A stretch of DNA of 17,809 nucleotides from Hirudo medicinalis (Eukaryota; Annelida; Clitellata; Hirudinida; Hirudinidae). Shown here piece by piece: positions 1-10,134 of this stretch. The first letter of the stretch is position 1. The number at the start of each line of letters is the position of its first letter. The position numbers were made by a program, and so were the translations under genes. Under the pieces are notes generated by a model. It saw only the letters and a program-made list of their open reading frames with translations. It was not told the DNA's origin and searched no databases. The DNA is taken from assembly GCA_011800805.1 (NCBI GenBank), contig MPNW01000766.1, positions 45,808-63,616 of the forward strand. Direction: 5' to 3'.

Positions 1-914
1 GAGGACCTCATCCCATGTTGTCCATTGGCCTTGCTGGCTTTGTTGCACTGCCAGAGCGATTCTTTCCGTTTCCATCTGTCTCCTTCTCTCCTGAATTATC
101 ATGGCTGCTTTGGCTGGTGCATCTGCCGTGGACCATCTCTCAAAGTGGCTCCATCTAACTCCATGACGATCAACCTGAATGGGCCCTCTTATTTCATCAA
201 AAGCCAAAATTGCCTGTGACTTCTCGATCTCCTCTTGCGCTCTGAATTTCCGTCCAGAACGAAGCTGCGGCATCATTTCGCGGACTCTGTTGTCTTTGGA
301 GTTGTTGAGCGACCATTGTGTTCTGATTTTACTGATTTTGTATTCTTCAATAATGGACCTGAGCGGCAGCCTCAATCGTGCGCTCCTACTGTAGAGAGCG
401 ATCGACGATATTGATGGTGCCAACCCTAACCACTTCCTTGTGTATTGATTGATTTTCCTCTCCATTTCCTCCACCGACGGCAATCCCATTTCGTATATGG
501 TGAGTGGACAGAGCAGCCTTGGCAAGAGAACGAATTGCAAAAGCCAGACTTTGAATCTGCCCTGAAGAGGCGCTCTGGCAATTGCATTCAGTCCATTCGA
601 CATTTTGTTAACGGTGGCAGCCTCTTGATTTTTGTAATGGAGCAACTCGTCAAAAACTCTTCCAAGGCTCTTTACCGAACCGGTATATATAATAAAATAT
701 ATATAGAAGACAATATCGTCTTCTGAGGCAGCCGGGATGCGCTGTCCTCCGACTGTGAAGTACACGTCACTGCGAACTTTCCCTCTGGTCAGGGAGAGAC
801 TTCGAGATTTCGCAGGTTTGAGAGCCGTGCAGCACCAGAGGAGTAGATCGTTGAGCTTGTCGAGGACTCTGGAGATTGTGATTAAGACGATTGTGGTGTC
901 GTCCACGAACGCCT
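1..914 (-). mobile_element. Retroelement reverse transcriptase fragment (C-terminal part), interrupted and cut by the window edge
   Basis: Read on the minus strand from about 914 downward, the sequence gives AFVDDTTIV, an [FY]xDD reverse transcriptase catalytic box. About 25 residues later comes LKPAKSRSLSL followed by TRGKV, then SLGRVFDELL, then GRFKVWLLQFVLLPRLLCPL, and a basic region with RKWLGLAPS and SGRKFRAQEE. This order (DD box, KPAKSRSL, KSLGR, GRFK..LPR..WPL, WLGLP) is one I recognise from a widespread invertebrate and fish retroelement polymerase. The palm N-terminal half is absent: upstream of the DD box the sequence becomes AT-rich and unrelated. The frame is open to base 1, so the element continues outside the window. 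A short AT-rich stretch at about 681-704 splits the conserved region. It is a non-functional fragment; the exact clade is not decided here. Confidence 0.8.
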
Positions 915-1549
915 TTATATATTATAATATTCGAAAGGACGTGATATTTTCAACCTTGGCTCTTCACTTTCATGTAGCTTTGTGGCAGATTGTTACAAGG
1001 ATCAATGTAATCAATTACCTTTTCAGCAAATGCACGAAAATTGTTAGCAACCGTTCAACCCCAACTTTAAATACATGTTGTGAATCTCTTTAATGATGGA
1101 TTATATATTTTTATTCATTCACTTAAATATTTATATTAGGTATAATAACAGCGATACTGTTACACTCCTTCCAATATAGATAGGAAGTGCATATTTTATG
1201 CAAATTTATCGTACATCAAACAACGGAATTTATTCAAATTTGGACATTAGGCCACTTTACCACATATAAAACGTTTTGTAAAACTTGGACTTCATCGAAT
1301 AATTAAAACTCGTAAAAATGTGTTTTTGGGCCGTCCAAAAAAGATAGGAAGGTTTGCATATGAGCTATATAAGATTAATTTAACAAGGTGTAAATGAACT
1401 TCAAAGAAGGTTGCTGTGTTTATAAACATGATACATTTAAGAAATTTTCTGTCCAAATCATCTTAGTCATGCAACGGACTTTAATCAAATAAATAAATTT
1501 TCTTTTTTAGTTTGTTAATAGTTTAGTGATGTGTAGAAGTAAAAACATT
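915..1549. other. AT-rich non-coding stretch
   Basis: No conserved coding frame is seen on either strand. It separates the reverse transcriptase fragment from the transposase fossil. It may hold the decayed 5' part of the Tc3-like element, but no convincing terminal inverted repeat was found. Confidence 0.5.
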
Positions 1550-1905
1550 GTCCGAAAATGAGAAGCTGAGGATTGAAGCCTTCAGGAAAGCCAATTATTC
1601 AAGATCGAGGATTGCTAAAGAGGTCCGTAAAAGTTATTTCTAATTATTTGAATACCCATGAAGACTATGGAGTCTCTGGGAAGAAGAAATTGTCTGCCAA
1701 ACAGCAGAGCTGGTGAGATCATTGGGTAAATTTTCTGCCAACCAGTTAAGAACAGAATTAAATTTAACTGTTTCTAAGAATACAGCAATAAATTACTTAA
1801 ATGACACAGGTATCTTAGAATTTTAAGTAAAATCTCATTTCAGAGAGGATCTAACTTAATTAAATGGCCTAAAACGAAAAATGTCGTGCCTGATGTCAAC
1901 TAAGC
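1550..1905 (+). pseudogene. Decayed Tc3/mariner-like transposase, N-terminal DNA-binding region
   Basis: Translated across two frame changes and several stops, the plus strand gives TLSENEKLRIEAFRKANYS, then SRIAKEVRKS, NYLNTHEDYGVSGKKKLS, and RSLGKFSANQLRTELNL followed by TVSKNTAINYLNDTG. This is the order of the paired helix-turn-helix domains of Tc1/Tc3 transposases: the 'iAkelgrS' helix, the 'YLkdp..YG' linker, the basic GRPxKLS-type hinge, and a second HTH ending in 'vSxxTvxrxLxxxG'. Past about 1870 only a weak trace remains, and no DDE catalytic region follows. A stop replaces the helix end at about 1637 and a frameshift follows at once; a second break falls near 1710. It is a fossil, not an active gene. 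Confidence 0.72.
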
Positions 1906-2410
1906 TATCGATAAACTTGATCATCGGCTGATGAAATCTCTAAAAGGGATTTCCTCATCCTTATGTCTAAAACAAATTAGTTGATATATCTATGCTGTAC
2001 CACGGCTGTTTCATAAAAACTTTGCGATATATTATTTACAATTGAAATTGGTTATTTGAGATTATTTCGTTTAAATGAAAACTCTGATAATTGACGGGAA
2101 AGCCGACTTAGTTTGGCTAGAGAATAGAAGAGCATGCTGGTGGGTGTGTCGATCATAAACAGACTAGTACCGTACCCACGAACAAAATTATTGCATCAAC
2201 AGTCGCTATAATTTCAAAGCTTGAAGCGTAGTCTTGTTCGACATTTTAATTCCAGTTTCAACGTTTAAATAAAATTTTTAAATTATTTAAATTATCAAAT
2301 TAATTTAAGCAAAATACAATTACAAATTTTGTTTTTGAGCTTGTTTTGATCGCGGCTCCACGCTACTATAGTACACAGACTCTAAGATACGTTCATTAGC
2401 ACCTTCCAAG
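1906..2410. other. Non-coding region upstream of the MARS1 start
   Basis: AT-rich sequence without a coding signal. The 70 bases just before the MARS1 start are less AT-rich and probably contain its 5' UTR and promoter. No TATA box or other element could be assigned with confidence. Confidence 0.4.
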
Positions 2411-5400
2411 ATGAAATTATATTTGGATAAACGGAATTTGGATTCTTGTAAAGTTTATCTCGCAATTTTGTTGAGTGACTATTCGTTAGACGTATGTTTC
2501 TTAGAAAGCAGAGGTGAGCGTTTTAATTGATTTAGGTATAAATTATTTTTAAAGCTGTCAACAACTACCAACTTCATGATTTGTTTGAAATCCAGACAAA
2601 ATTGTTTCACATTTGATACCTAATCGCCTTCCGGTGCTGGAAGTGAGCAAAGGAGTCCATATATTTATGACTAATGCCATAACCGAGTACGTAGCAGTTG
2701 ATTTTGTGTTTATTCAATGTCTGTGCGTAAAGAACATTTAACGATTTTGTTCTTTTGTGACTCGTGTCTAGGTTTCTTCTAAGCAAGAAGTTCCAAGTGA
2801 AATCTCAGACAGAAGAAGATATCTTAATTGAATTTGATTATACTTTTGTCAAGGTTAGTAATTTTTTTTGTTTAGAAAGGGTTTATATTTACTCATACAT
2901 ACTTACAAATGGTATATTCATAAATGCATAAGCACAATTGGATTCAATCGATATATTTTGTGTATTATGAAACATGGTTAAGTTTTAATATGAGTTTCAT
3001 TTACAAAGAATGAATGACTTTTTCGTTCCAGTTCACTTATCTTTCTGTTTTAGCCACTGGTGAACCAGTTTCTTTTGGATGGTTGCAACCTGGAGAAATG
3101 CAGTGAGGAGATGTTGAAAGAGCTTAAGAAAGTTTTGAAAGAAGTGGTTGATCACCTTAAGACTGATGTAGTTAACAAATATTATTGTTATTAGTTGTAT
3201 GGATGCTTTCAATCAGCTTTGTTTCAACTTATTTTCAGATTTCAGCTGGTGTTTTGAGCTTGTGGTTTGCTCTCTTTCCTCTTATCTTCCCTGACTCTCC
3301 ATATCGGAGAGGTAGGATTCCGATCGGCTTACCTTTGAAGGGGGACATTCATTGATGATATACATTTAATTTCTTTCTTTTGAAGTGGTTGCGAAAGGAT
3401 TTCCACAAATTATAAGTTGGTTTGATGCTTTCTTGTCCAATGAAAACTTTTCAAAGGCCATCTCGGAGGTTTTCCCAGGTGTTACGTGGGATGAAATATG
3501 TGTAAGTGGATCTGTGAATTAATTAGTTATTTCAAGATTTTGGGGTGATTTAAGTTATCTTTCTTAACAGAAAGAAGCATCAAGCAAGTCTCACATTCCA
3601 TATCTCAGCTGTTCTAAGTTGAATCTGAACAATGAAAATCACGTTCCTGCTCCATTGACTCCAAAAAATGAGGTCAGAAAAATCCTAATTGTTTATTGAA
3701 AAATATTTATTCCACTGGAACATCATGGCTTTTGGATGTTTTGGTGATCGGTGAAAATTTAGGAGCCTGTGCAATAATGCCTGGAATTTTCTGATAATAA
3801 TTTATGGCTTTTTTAAATCACATAAAATGGTTTTTCGATTTATCTCAGTTTTTAGTTAATCATATTTTGTGTGACAGTTGATTTGTTGCATAGAAAACAA
3901 TAGATCACAAGATATCGTAAGATTACGTGGATATATCACATCCTGTTTCTTAGAGCTGTAACCATAAAACCATAACCAAAATTAATTTCTTGCATTTGAA
4001 AATTGAATTTTTCTTCTTCAGACATCATTTCTTCCTAAAACTCCAACTTCGGAGAGCCGAGCGGATGCAGAGAGGTTGTTCGTGTCGGGAAATAGCACTT
4101 CCCTGCTGAGGAAGAAGAGGACCGTGCCTTTGTACGCTGCCCGATATCTTTTATGGATTCACTTTTATCTTTTCACTTTTTATGCCATTTTAAGCCATTA
4201 AAATTATGCTTTAAATTTTTTTCAAGTTAATGAGCTTCTTGTTAACTTGGTTACATTCCTGCAGACTCCCGAACAAGGGGGAGAGGAACCTCCTCGTAAC
4301 GAGCGCCCTTCCCTACGTGAACAACATTCCTCATCTCGGAAACATCATTGGTTGTGTGCTCAGTGCCGATGTTTTTGTCAGGTGCTCAACATTATCGTTA
4401 TTGTTAATATTATTATTGTTGTTGTATTCATTATCCTTATTATTGTATTTTGTTAAGACAAACAGTGTTTTATGCAATACATACGTTGCAGATCTACTGA
4501 CTTAATATTAGTCGTTAATGCACGTTGTTGAGTGCTAATGTTCGTCGGTAGGTTTTGCCGACTGAGGGACCACAATGTTTTGTTCGTTTGTGGAACCGAC
4601 GAATATGGAACTGCCACTGAAACCAAAGCCATGGAGGAGGGTCTCAGCCCGAGAGAGATTTGCGACAAGTACCACAAGTTGCACGACTCTGTCTACAAGT
4701 GGTTCGACATCAGCTTTGATCAGTTTGGCAGGACCACCAACTCGCACCAGACCGAGTATGTCAAGTTCACCTCATTTGTTTTTACTTTGTTAACTTTGAG
4801 TTTGTAAAATAATTCTTGTTGTTTATTAGCTTTTAGTAAATTAACTATTTCTTATACTTTAGAATTGCTCAGAACATATTTTGGAAACTTCAAAACAATG
4901 GATACATTCTTAAGGAATCAGTTGATCAACTGTTGTGTGAGAAATGTGACAGGTAGCATAATATTATTTAAACAATTTATTTGATATTTCTCTTGTGGAT
5001 CTTCTGCAAACTCCTTAACAGATTCCTGGCAGACAGGTTTGTCGAGGGAACTTGTCCTTATTGTTCGAGTCCCGATGCCAGGGGCGATCAGTGCGATGGC
5101 TGTGGCAAGCTCATCAATGCTGTGGAACTCAAGGACCCTCAGTGCAAGAAGTGCAGAAGTACGCCGTGCATCAAAAGTTCTCGGCATCTTTTCCTCGACC
5201 TTCCCAAGGTAATTCGAGTTTAGTCCGATCATGTCATCAAGGTATTATGACTACATTGCACTTATTTTCACATTCCAGTTGGAATCCAAGCTGACCAATC
5301 ATCTTGAAAGTGCCTTTAAAGATGGTACCTGGTCCACGAACGCACGGACAATCACGAATTCGTGGATCAGGGACGGGTTGAAACCGAGGTGCGTATCGAG

Positions 5401-8400
5401 GGACCTCAAGTGGGGTACTCCGGTGCCTCTGGAGGGATACCAAAACAAGGTCTTCTACGTGTGGTACGATGCCCCTATCGGGTACATTTCGATCACTGCC
5501 GAGTACACGGATAAGTGGCAGGAGTGGTGGCTCAACCCGGAGGAGGTACGTTTCATTTATTTCACATTTTCGACTATTTCATGTTTTAAATTCTTTATAT
5601 TGGAAGCCTTTGTCTGGTTAAGTGTTGGCTAATGTTATGCAGTATGTCTGCTGATTGCACTAATGTTTAATTGATTGACTTACTTAATTTATTTTTAGGT
5701 TGAACTTTACCATTTCATGGCCAAGGACAATGTGCCTTTCCACAGTGTCATATTCCCATGCACGCTCCTTGGCACAGGACAACCTTGGACTCTCGTCAAA
5801 AATCTTTGCTCGACGGGTTGGAACCGTATTTATAAATTTAATTAATCGCTCGTCAAATTACTGATATTTCACTGTTTAGTTTTTAATTTACATATTTAAT
5901 CATTGATTGAAATAATTGTTAATAAATAATACTACTTTTAATCATGTCTAACTATAGCATTAAGTTGACAATTTTGTTAACATCAGAGTACCTGAATTAT
6001 GAAGATGGAAAATTCTCGAAGAGCAGAGGCACGGGTGTCTTCGGTGACAACGCTCTCGAGGCGGGTTTGCCTGCAGACATCTTCAGGTTTTACCTGCTCT
6101 TCATCAGACCAGAGTCTCAGGTATTTCAGAGTTGCAAGTCTGACGACGATGATGCGGTGATGATGGAGTTTGTAATTACTTACACAGGACAGCGTATTCT
6201 CGTGGGACGACTTCATGCTCAAGAACAACAGCGAACTGCTGAATAATCTCGGAAACTTTGTCAACAGGTTCGTCATAAAAATTAGTGCTGTCCACTAAGA
6301 GTCATTATTCAATCAATTATTGAATTAATATGGAGTGATTATTTGTTTAATACCTTATTTGATTTGATTGCTTTTTTGTTCAACACAGGGCTCTCACATT
6401 TTTGACCAACTTCTTCAAAGGGGAGTTGCAGTCGGTTCAACTGTCGAGCGAAGACAAAGAGTTTCTGGCTAACGTTGCGAGCGAACTCTCCTTGTACATA
6501 CAGCATTTGGAACAAGCCAGGTCTGCATCGAGCTTTAGTTTCATCATATCAATATCTTGACTCAGTCTTTTAGAGTTAATATGTATTAATTGGTTGTTCA
6601 ATTATAACTCTTGCTGCAGACTGAGGGAGGGTCTCAGGAACATTTTAAGTATTTCTTCGCTGGGCAACCAATACATGCAGGCCAACAAACCTTGGGTGCT
6701 TGTGAAAAGTTCAGATGCTGATAAGTGAGTCCCTGAGGTTTTTTTTATGGGTGGGGGAAATATGTTTTGTCGACCAATCAGTTTATCTGGTGTCTATTTA
6801 TAACTTCTCGTTCTTGTAGATTTATTGTACCTCTTTAGTGAGATTTTAACAGTTTTGGATCATCATGTCATCTAATTTGAATTCAACACATACCATTTGT
6901 TAATCTTAAACTAAAACAATTGTTCCGTGAAATTGTCAAACATCATGGCTATAATTGACTCTTACATCAATTTATCGTTAGCTAATGCACTGATTGACTT
7001 AACCTTGAAAACAGGGCAAGGGCAGGTTCAGTATGTTCCCTGGCAGCCAATGTTGTTCATCTCTTAGCAGTTCTTCTGCATCCATACATGCCAAGCACAT
7101 CAGATGAGATGTTCAAACAGCTCAATGTTGTTGAAACAGGTCTTCAGTATAAACTCACTGAACACTTTCATTGCTTCCTTCAATCAGGACACAAGATTGG
7201 AGAGGTAACTTGTTTTGTCTATTGTGCTTTGTACATGTGCATGTAAAGGTGTGAATGTTATCTGTACTTATGTGTGGCATAAACCAGATGTTGAGAAATT
7301 ATTGGGCATGAAAGGAATTCTAATTCAAATATGGCTTAGTCCCACACCATATCCACTTTAAAATTGATGGTGATGATGATCATGTAAGAGATGCACATCT
7401 TACTATAATTTAGTAAACACTTAAATTGAATGGCAGGTGAAGCCCCTGTTTCAGAAGATAGAAGTTGCTCTTATTGAGTCCCTGAAAAAGAGGTTTTCAG
7501 GACAACAGAACAAGGTTTCATTGAGCCACACATTTTATATATGAAAAATTTTAAATCATCGTGCGATAATAATGCTGTAATTATTATTTCGAATTGTTAC
7601 CATTTACAATTGCTTTAGGATAGTTTTTGTGTATTTAGCCGATATTTTGAGTGCCTTTTGTATCCCAATGGGATGTGAAGGCACTTTAATCGATCTACCA
7701 TTTATATAGCGCCCCTACCCCAGGGCGCTCCCTGGTGGTGCAGGCTGGGTTGCGAACACGACACATTACGACTGTTGCTATTACGACCGCATGCAGGAAC
7801 GCAGGAGTTTATCCACTTTATACATTTATTATAAAATGCTACTTTTTGAATGAACCGATTGATATAATGTACATGGTTCTTACAGGTCACAAAATGTCCT
7901 AAAAAGTCCTAAATTTCTGAAACTTGGATAAGTATTAAAATACTAAAAAGTCCTTAAAAAACGAGGGAAATCCTAAAAAGATTAAAAAAGTCCCAGAATT
8001 TTGATGGAATTTAATAAATTATAATTTTTTTGAGGAATCAAAAGGAGCAGGAATTCGCTATCTCTTTGTTGTCTGGAACGCACTCAATTAAGTGCCGTAA
8101 TATGTTCGCTTGACTTAAAGTTTTGGTAACACTACCAATTATGCCTGGAATTTATTCTTTCAATAGTAACTCCAACAGGCTAATTCTTGGTACCTGTAAA
8201 AGGGACCAAAGAATTTATTTATTTCTATTTTTTAAGGAGCACATGGGGAGTCATGACATTACAAATTCTTGTGTAGAAATAGTCAGAAAGTTGTTAGCGT
8301 TAAGCCATGGTCAGACATCTCGTGAAGGGCTTTTCCATAAACTTTGAGCTTAGTTTGTGAAAATAAAAAAGAGATGCTTAACTGCAAGAAGGATAATGAG

Positions 8401-9252
8401 AGATCACACCAACAGTGTTTGAAGTGTCAGTAATTTCAACATTGATAAATCTATTATTGGTCATTGCAAAGCGTCAAGGCAAAGGCATCACTTTTATTTG
8501 GACACTTTAGATCAGGAAGAAAGGTAGAAAGGTAGCTGCAACTAAAAATGAGAAGCAGAAGATGAAATGATGGAGTTGAGAAAGAAACTGAAACATTAAA
8601 GCATGACCGAGATTTATAAGACAAAGAAACTCGCAGATTAATAGTGGAAAGTATCACAACCAGGAACATGGATCTATTGGTCCAGGCCAACAGCCTAAGA
8701 AAATGATTGTGAGGCAAAAGCTGCAGAAATTGCAAATTTAGAAAATATTTCAAGTATTTCTATTTTGTATTATAAAAAAAAAAGTCTAAATACTTGGTAC
8801 TTATGTTAATAATTTCGGTCCTAAAAAACTGAGTAAAAAGTCCTAAGTCTCAGTTTACAAATTCCTGTATAAACCATGAATATACTATTTTTAATCAGTT
8901 ATTGGATAATTTAGTTAACTGATGTCATGGATGTGTTTGTTTCAGATGAATGGATTGTGTGAGAATCTGAATGAGACTGAACTTTCATCAAAGATTGAGC
9001 AACAGGTGAGCAGCTGAGGCAGATTGAACTCTTTCTGAAAGATGACAATTGTCAAAATAAATACATTTGAATCCAATTTAATCTTAATTCTATAAGGCCA
9101 ACCTCGTCAAGGGGCTCAAAGCTGAGAAGGCAGACAAAAGCAAAGTCGATGCCGAGGTCAAAGTTCTGCTTCATTTGAAGGCTGAACTTTCAAAGATGCA
9201 GGGCAAGCCCTTGGAAGAGAAGAAGAAGAAGGGAGGAAAGAAAGGAAAATGA
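2411..9252 (+). CDS. MARS1: Cytosolic methionyl-tRNA synthetase, 22 coding exons, complete
   Basis: Charges tRNA(Met) with methionine in the cytosol, for both initiator and elongator tRNA. Exons: 2411-2513, 2596-2686, 2772-2853, 3054-3167, 3239-3311, 3386-3501, 3571-3672, 4022-4131, 4265-4381, 4552-4755, 4863-4952, 5022-5208, 5279-5545, 5699-5816, 5987-6120, 6188-6267, 6389-6520, 6620-6724, 7015-7204, 7437-7514, 8946-9005, 9097-9252. They sum to 2709 nt, 902 residues, near the roughly 900 of human MARS1; all introns are GT..AG and phases agree. Residues 1-200 are a diverged GST-like domain. The class I core has the HIGH-type motif HLGN (286-289) and the KMSKS-type FSKS (601-604). Four CxxC pairs (396/399, 412/415, 425/428, 442/445) form zinc knuckles. 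[10 protein letters not shown] and NNLGNFVNR mark core and anticodon-binding parts. Exons 21-22 encode a WHEP domain and a Lys-rich tail. The start ATG has A at -3. Retention of GST-like and WHEP domains suggests multi-synthetase complex membership (inference). Confidence 0.97.
3673..4021 (+). other. MARS1 intron 7, no further feature
   Basis: AT-rich 349-bp intron between exons 7 and 8. It begins GTCAGA and ends with a pyrimidine-rich TTTTTCTTCTTCAG. Nothing else is seen in it. Confidence 0.8.
7660..7805 (+). repeat. Dispersed GC-rich repeat, copy A (in MARS1 intron 20)
   Basis: Closely matches the reverse complement of 12558-12682. Shared blocks in order: GGATGTGAAGG, GCGCCCCTACCC, AGGGCGCTCCCTGG, TTGCGAAC, GCATGCAGGAAC. 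Copy A has about 21 extra bases between TTGCGAAC and the GCATGCAGG block. It contains two overlapping inverted repeats, GCGCCC/GGGCGC and CCAGGG/CCCTGG, which could form alternative hairpins. It encodes no protein. It is probably a short non-autonomous element; the family is not identified. Confidence 0.8.
7872..8878 (+). mobile_element. Decayed DNA transposon (hAT-like) inside MARS1 intron 20
   Basis: The left end CATGGTTCTTACAGG (7872-7886) matches the reverse complement of the right end at 8864-8878 (CATGGTTTATACAGG) at 13 of 15 positions. Inside both ends lie repeated CCTAAAAAGTCCTAA-type words (7893-7985 and 8820-8848), a subterminal repeat pattern. Plus-strand remnants in the interior resemble the C-terminal end of a transposon protein (see the pseudogene at 8232-8755). 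No clear 8-bp target-site duplication was found at these exact borders. The element lies in the MARS1 sense direction, is about 1 kb long and is broken by many stops, so it is non-autonomous now. Confidence 0.65.
8232..8755 (+). pseudogene. Remnant of transposon-encoded protein: C-terminal block and coiled coil
   Basis: With frame changes, the plus strand reads [16 protein letters not shown], then a stretch ending [20 protein letters not shown] followed by YLDTLDQEE, then [42 protein letters not shown] and [10 protein letters not shown] recognise this series (LSHGQxxxERGFS, a heptad-rich coiled coil, and 'xxLLxxSNxLRK..KxxEixxLE') from uncharacterised transposon proteins common in molluscs, fish and cnidarians. 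The first block is like the ERxFS dimerisation end of hAT transposases. Several stops and frameshifts show it is dead. Function is inferred from pattern memory only. Confidence 0.6.
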
Positions 9253-9360
9253 ATGATGAGGATCCTACTCACTCCTTCACATCTTCATTTACTTCCATTA
9301 TTAGAATATTTATTCTTTGGAATAAGTAAATAAGCTAAATGTTACTGGCTGACAATATAT

Positions 9361-9379
9361 AAATTTATTATTGTTGTTG

Positions 9380-9410
<31 letters not shown>

Positions 9411-9411
9411 G
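9361..9411. repeat. Trinucleotide microsatellite (ATT/GTT)n
   Basis: A run of ATT, then TTG, then ATT again just after the MARS1 stop. Its composition resembles the tail of the LINE fragment at 11230-11268. Confidence 0.85.
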
Positions 9412-9649
9412 AGTTAACTTTAATTTTGCTCTCTTTATATCCAAAGGTAGAGGCTTAAGTTGCACAAGTTTATGTTGTGTGTTTCATTGCCAGAACACCA
9501 TGCTCATGTTCATATCGTTTGTTGCGATCAAATTGTCATAGGAAAAATATTTTGTGCACGTTTAGGATGGACTAACGATTATGCAATTTGTCAAGTTTGA
9601 CATTCACATCGACAGGAGTAGTTTCATTCATCAGATGGATGGATGGACG

Positions 9650-9655
9650 AATAAA
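9650..9655 (+). promoter_or_regulatory. Possible polyadenylation signal for MARS1
   Basis: The first exact AATAAA seen downstream of the MARS1 stop, about 400 bases beyond it, just after a GATG repeat. Variant hexamers closer to the stop could be used instead, so this is a weak call. Confidence 0.25.
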
Positions 9656-9811
9656 TGTTGCGTGAGCATGTTTTCTGCTTCAATTCTTCTGCTTTGTTCC
9701 TTAGCCTGTAGTACTCTCTCAATCTAGAAACAAAATTATTAAGTTAATTGGCTTCAGCTTGGTAAATAAGATACTCATTATTACTATTATTGTAAGGTAC
9801 TCATTATTAGT

Positions 9812-9844
9812 GTTATTATTATTATTATTGTTGTTGTTGTCGTT
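9812..9844. repeat. Trinucleotide microsatellite (ATT)n(GTT)n
   Basis: ATT units followed directly by GTT units, the same order as in the LINE tail at 11230-11268. No LINE body precedes it. Confidence 0.8.
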
Positions 9845-10134
9845 TCTGTCATTGTGTACTCAGGGATTATTTGGTGGTGCCTCTTGTACAATTGGATATT
9901 TGAGTCTGGTGAAAGAATTTTATAGTTGGGTTAGTTGAAGTGGTGACAAGATTGGTTTTTCGGTATTAGGGCTGATCGATGTTCACGTAATGGACTGCAT
10001 GAGATTGTTGTGATAATTAAATTAATTGTGAGTTTCCTGATGCAAAGATTGTGAGATGGGAATATGTTTCGTAGGTTAATATTTAAGCAATCTCTTTACT
10101 ACTTAAATGTAATGATTAATGCGAATGTGATGTA

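Larger units (their letters stand above)
9253..10134. other. Intergenic region after MARS1 (3' UTR and spacer)
   Basis: Begins with the MARS1 3' UTR. It holds two (ATT)n/(GTT)n simple repeats and one AATAAA at 9650. No coding frame is supported on either strand. Confidence 0.6.

Noticed and set aside
4453..5443. Minus-strand frames of 70-104 residues over MARS1
   Set aside because: Antisense shadows of the GC-richer MARS1 exons; the sense strand matches the synthetase family.
8454..8753. 99-residue minus-strand frame in MARS1 intron 20
   Set aside because: The opposite strand carries the recognisable transposon coiled-coil remnant; this frame is its shadow.
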